The notes under the pieces: model-generated
The model's database searches: none
What the model saw: the letters and a program-made list of their open reading frames with translations, nothing else
Told to the model about the DNA's origin: nothing
Translations under genes and position numbers: made by a program
Shown here: positions 60,987 through 64,000 of the stretch, piece after piece
How the letters are laid out: the number at the start of each line of letters is the position of its first letter
Position numbering within the stretch: the stretch's first letter is position 1
NCBI GenBank assembly: GCA_964451925.1
Contig: CAYVKA010000005.1
Span: forward strand, 1 to 64,000
Source of the DNA: Nevskia sp964451925
GTDB lineage: Bacteria; Pseudomonadota; Gammaproteobacteria; Nevskiales; Nevskiaceae
Length of the DNA: 64,000 nucleotides
Direction: 5' to 3'

Positions 60987-62105
60987 TCAGTCCAGGGCCT
61001 GGCGCAAGTCGTCGATCAGGTCATCGGCGTGTTCCAGCCCCAGCGACACGCGCAGCAGGTTGTCGGGCGTGGTGCTGTGCGGACCCTCGACCGAGGCGCG
61101 GTGTTCGATCAAGCTTTCCACGCCGCCCAGGCTGGTGGCGCGGGTGAACAGGCGCACCCGCGCGGCCACCGCCAGGGCCGCGCCGCGTCCGCCGCGCAGT
61201 TGCAACGACAGCATGGCGCCGCCGCCGCGCATTTGCCGCGCGGCCAGCGCATGGCCTGGATGCGTCGCCAGGCCCGGGTAGTGCACCGCGCTGACCGCGG
61301 GCTGGGCGGCGAGGAATTCCGCCACCCGCTGCGCCGTTGCCGTCTGCGCCCGCACCCGGTACGGCAGCGTGGCGATGGAGCGCTGCAGCAGCCAGCAGTC
61401 GAACGGCGCCGGCACCGCGCCGGCCTTGGTCTGGAAATCCCGCACCCGGGCGAAGAAGGCGTCCTCGTCGCGTGCGATCACCGCACCGCCGAGCAGGTCG
61501 CTATGGCCGCCGAGATACTTGGTGGTGGAGTGCATGACCAGGTCGGCGCCGAGCAGCAGCGGCTGCTGCAGCACCGGCGTGGCGAAGGTGTTGTCGACCA
61601 CGCAGCGCGCCCCCGCCTCCTGCGCCAGCCGCGCCAGCGCGGCGATGTCGCTGAGCTTCAGCAGGGGATTGGACGGTGTCTCCACCCACAGCAGCCGGGT
61701 CTGCGGCCGCAGCGCCGCGCGCACCGCGGCGCTGTCGGTCATGTCGACGCTGTCGTGCTGCAGGCCCCAGCGCTGCAGCAGTTCGCGCAGCTGGGTGCGG
61801 GTGCCGTGGTACACATCGTCCGGATACAGCACGTGATCGCCGGGTGCGAGCGCCTGGAACACCGCCATCGACGCGGCCGAGCCGGAGGGAAAGGCCGCCG
61901 CCGCGGCGCCTTGTTCCAGCGCCGCCAGGCATTGTTCCAGCGCGGCGCGCGTGGGGTTGCTGCTACGGCTGTAGATGTGCCCCTGCGGATAGCCGCCGTC
62001 GGCGGCGCGGGCGAAGGTGCTGGACAGCACCGGCGACGGCGCCACCGCGCCACTGGCGTCGTCCACGCTGCGCCCGGCGTGGATCGCCAGCGTTTCCAGC
62101 CGCAA
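60987..62105 (-). CDS. metB: Cystathionine gamma-synthase-like PLP enzyme
   Basis: A 372-residue Cys/Met-metabolism PLP enzyme: 'MRLETLAIHAGRSVDDASGAVAPSPVLSSTFA', 'YSRSSNPTRAALEQCLAALE', 'ETPSNPLLKLSDIAAL', and PLP-Lys in 'MHSTTKYLGGHSDLLGG'; the C-terminal 'ATSLGGVESLIEHRASVEG' is the substrate-specificity region. Cystathionine gamma-synthase, gamma-lyase and O-acetylhomoserine sulfhydrylase share these motifs, so metB is the best but not the only reading. The gene is preceded by a Cys-rich exported protein gene 52 bp upstream, unlikely to be functionally linked. Confidence 0.82.
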   Translation of the reverse strand: MRLETLAIHAGRSVDDASGAVAPSPVLSSTFARAADGGYPQGHIYSRSSNPTRAALEQCLAALEQGAAAAAFPSGSAASMAVFQALAPGDHVLYPDDVYHGTRTQLRELLQRWGLQHDSVDMTDSAAVRAALRPQTRLLWVETPSNPLLKLSDIAALARLAQEAGARCVVDNTFATPVLQQPLLLGADLVMHSTTKYLGGHSDLLGGAVIARDEDAFFARVRDFQTKAGAVPAPFDCWLLQRSIATLPYRVRAQTATAQRVAEFLAAQPAVSAVHYPGLATHPGHALAARQMRGGGAMLSLQLRGGRGAALAVAARVRLFTRATSLGGVESLIEHRASVEGPHSTTPDNLLRVSLGLEHADDLIDDLRQALD

Positions 62106-62157
62106 GCCGTCCGGGTGGTTGTTGTTCAGCGCCGTGGCCTCGGCGGCAGCGGGCCAA

Positions 62158-62457
62158 TTACTGGCACTTGCACTCCGGCGCCGTCAGGCAGGAGGCGCCG
62201 GGCTGCGGGTTGACTGCCAGGCCCGGCTTGCACATCGCCGCGTGGCCGGTGGGGCAGGTGACCGAGCAGGAGCCGCAGTTGCCGACCGAGGGCGAGGAGC
62301 ATCCCGAGCCGGTGTTGGTCTGCAGGTTGATGTTGCTGTCGCTGCCCTGGGTGGTTGGCGTATTGATCAGTACCGGCGTGTGCTGCTGCTGCGCCGCAGC
62401 GGCGGTGGACAGGGCCAGCAGCACGGCAGGCAGCAGCAGTCGGGCGAATGGGCGCAT
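62158..62457 (-). CDS. Small Cys-rich exported protein
   Basis: A 99-residue protein. The signal peptide runs to 'LSTAAAA-QQQ'. The mature segment starts 'TPVLINTPTTQGSDSNINLQTNTGSG', then carries nine Cys in about 45 residues ('GCSSPSVGNCGSCSVTCPTGHAAMC' ... 'SCLTAPECKCQ'). The spacing suggests a disulphide-knotted fold stable in the periplasm or outside the cell. I do not recognise the family. The start at 62457 is preceded by AAGGAGTAGG, a good ribosome site. Confidence 0.65.
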   Translation of the reverse strand: MRPFARLLLPAVLLALSTAAAAQQQHTPVLINTPTTQGSDSNINLQTNTGSGCSSPSVGNCGSCSVTCPTGHAAMCKPGLAVNPQPGASCLTAPECKCQ

Positions 62458-62551
62458 GATCCTACTCCTTTCGAGGGCTTCAGCGCGCACTATAGACTGG
62501 CGCCGGGCGGCCGTGTTGCGCGGCCGGCAGCGCGACGGCCGCGTCCCGCCT

Positions 62552-64000
62552 TCAGTATTTTGCCAGCAACGAATCGACATCGCTGCGCGCCGCTTCCATC
62601 GCCTTGTACAGCGGCACGTGGCGCATGCGCGGCCCGCCGTTGACGATGGCGGCAAAGGCGATCCAGCCGCCGTCCTTCTTGCGGATGTAGCCGGCGATGC
62701 CGCACACCGAATGCGGATCGTCCATGGTGCCGGTCTTCAGCGCCACGCGGTCCAGCCACGCCGGGCTGCCGACGCGCAGGAACTGGAACGGCGCCTGCCG
62801 CGGCACCACCAGGCCGCCGTAGAACGCCGGGAAGTTGCGTGTGTTGCGGTATTGCGCTGCGAGCAGGCCGGTCAGATCCTCGGCCGACAGCAGGTTCTCA
62901 GGCGTCAGGCCGCTGCCGCTGAACAGCGGCGGCGGCGTTTCCGCCTTGCCGCCCCTGGCGGGCGGCTTCACCCGCGCCACGAAATCCGACAGCGCGTGCG
63001 CCGCGTCCGACAGCTGCGTCGGCGCCTGCGGCCGCTGCGCCGCGGCGAGGTTCAGCGTCAGCATGTCGGCGACGTAGTTGTTGGAGAATCGCAGCATGCG
63101 GCCAAGCTGCTCTTTCAGCGACAGGCCGTCGTTCAGTGCCAGCGGATAGGCGTTGCCCGGCGGCGGCGCATGCACCACATCGACCGAGCCGGTCACCGCG
63201 ATGCCGATCTCGCGCAGTACTTCGCGCATCATCAGGCCGGTGCCCAGCGCCGGGTCGGACATGGCGCGGTAGACGCTGATGTTGCCGCCCTGCGGGATAT
63301 CGCCGCCGACGCGCAGACGGTCCGCGCCGGCGTCGGTGACGCGCTCGACCCAGAAGGTCGGCTTGGCCGTGGCGCCGACCGTGCGGATGGTGCCATCCAC
63401 CGGCAGCGGCGGCAGCGCCGTGCCGCAGGTGCTGACCACCGCCGGCGCGCCGACGGCGGTGGGGCGCAGGTCCACGCACCAGTTGCCGTAGTCCACCGCC
63501 ACTGCCGCCAGCGGCGCGTTATAGGCGGTGTCGCTGCGCTGCAGCGCGTCGCAACGGTCCTTGGTCTCGCAACCCAGCGGGCCGAACGGGGCGGTGTTGA
63601 CCACCAGGCGGCCGTTGACCGCGGTGACGCCGGTGCCCTTGAGCTGCGCCGCCAGCGACCATAGCGCCAGGTGATCCAGCGTCGAGTCGCCCATGCCTTG
63701 CAGCACCAGGTCGCCGCTGATCTGGCCGTCCTTGATCGGACCGAGGCTGAGCAGGCGTGTCTGGAAGGTTTTGTCGGCAGCCCAGGTGTCGAGCGCCGTG
63801 GCGGCCACCGCCAGCTTGGTCAGCGAGGCCGGCGTCAGCCGGTCGCCGGCGTTGAGCTGTTCCAGCACGCTGTTGTCTTCGAGGTCCACCGCCGACGCGG
63901 TGACCAGCGCGCCGCTGTTCTCCAGCGCGCGCAGCGCCTGCCAGTCGGCATGGGCGGCAAAGCTGAGAAGGGAGGCCAGGGGCAGCGCCGCGCCGAACAG
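62552..64000 (-). CDS. dacB: D-alanyl-D-alanine carboxypeptidase/endopeptidase (PBP4), 5' end outside window
   Basis: The frame is open to the right edge; 482 residues are visible and only the first part of the signal peptide is missing. S13-family motifs: S-x-x-K as 'TPASLTKLAVAATALD' early in the chain, S-x-N in 'LRFSNNYVADMLTLNLA', and K-T-G in 'ALKTGTMDDPHSVCGIAGYI'. It trims pentapeptides and cuts cross-links in peptidoglycan in the periplasm. Several Cys occur in the inserted domain ('GCETKDRCDALQ'). Confidence 0.9.
   Translation of the reverse strand: MFGAALPLASLLSFAAHADWQALRALENSGALVTASAVDLEDNSVLEQLNAGDRLTPASLTKLAVAATALDTWAADKTFQTRLLSLGPIKDGQISGDLVLQGMGDSTLDHLALWSLAAQLKGTGVTAVNGRLVVNTAPFGPLGCETKDRCDALQRSDTAYNAPLAAVAVDYGNWCVDLRPTAVGAPAVVSTCGTALPPLPVDGTIRTVGATAKPTFWVERVTDAGADRLRVGGDIPQGGNISVYRAMSDPALGTGLMMREVLREIGIAVTGSVDVVHAPPPGNAYPLALNDGLSLKEQLGRMLRFSNNYVADMLTLNLAAAQRPQAPTQLSDAAHALSDFVARVKPPARGGKAETPPPLFSGSGLTPENLLSAEDLTGLLAAQYRNTRNFPAFYGGLVVPRQAPFQFLRVGSPAWLDRVALKTGTMDDPHSVCGIAGYIRKKDGGWIAFAAIVNGGPRMRHVPLYKAMEAARSDVDSLLAKY

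Overview
The window is a chromosomal stretch of a GC-rich gammaproteobacterium. Order and content of the housekeeping blocks support this: hemA-prfA-prmC divergent from lolB, then tRNA-Gln, prs, rplY, pth and ychF; perM-hda; purM-purN followed by a DUF3108 gene; and wrbA next to a DUF2069 gene. Two cytochromes P450, an MpaB/Lcp-type (DUF2236) protein, several TetR regulators and a CFA synthase would suit a lipid- or hydrocarbon-oriented bacterium of the Nevskiales/Solimonadaceae kind. That placement is inference and I cannot confirm it from sequence alone.

Layout. 1-2.8 kb: end of an operon of repeat proteins closing with an AgmX/PglI (TonB-like) protein. 2.8-3.1 kb: a non-coding stretch with an extended -10 promoter, strong hairpins and two terminators. 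3.1-9.2 kb: a lytic transglycosylase, a TetR-DUF2834-P450 operon, and a GDSL esterase divergent from an AraC regulator. 9.3-16.6 kb: an island of clearly lower GC between two near-identical tRNA-Met copies. It holds a type III restriction-modification pair (mod, res), a soluble Hanks-type Ser/Thr kinase, a wreck of the integrase gene and a tandem 10-bp repeat array. The res gene is interrupted by a 10-N assembly gap. 16.6-21.4 kb: CFA synthase and MpaB-like protein divergent from a TetR gene, then a GT-C glycosyltransferase. 21.4-34.1 kb: conserved housekeeping block. 34.4-39.7 kb: outer-membrane protein, KimA-like permease, proS and a lytic transglycosylase. 40-46.7 kb: TetR-controlled RND efflux operon. 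46.8-51.8 kb: LpxO-like hydroxylase, esterase, large LysM lipoprotein, wrbA and DUF2069. 51.8-56.2 kb: hda, perM, purM, purN, DUF3108. 56.2-64 kb: a second TetR/P450 divergent pair, GNAT, a Nudix-MBL fusion, small exported proteins, a Cys/Met-metabolism PLP enzyme and a truncated PBP4 (dacB).

Most notable points. The tRNA-bounded defence island joins a type III R-M system to a protein kinase. Two paralogous TetR regulators lie 37 kb apart, each divergent from a haem-oxygenase-type gene and each sharing a TGAAT-N10-ATTC(A/T) dyad upstream. A probable small RNA lies at about 2855-2943. ispE is absent from its usual place between lolB and prs.
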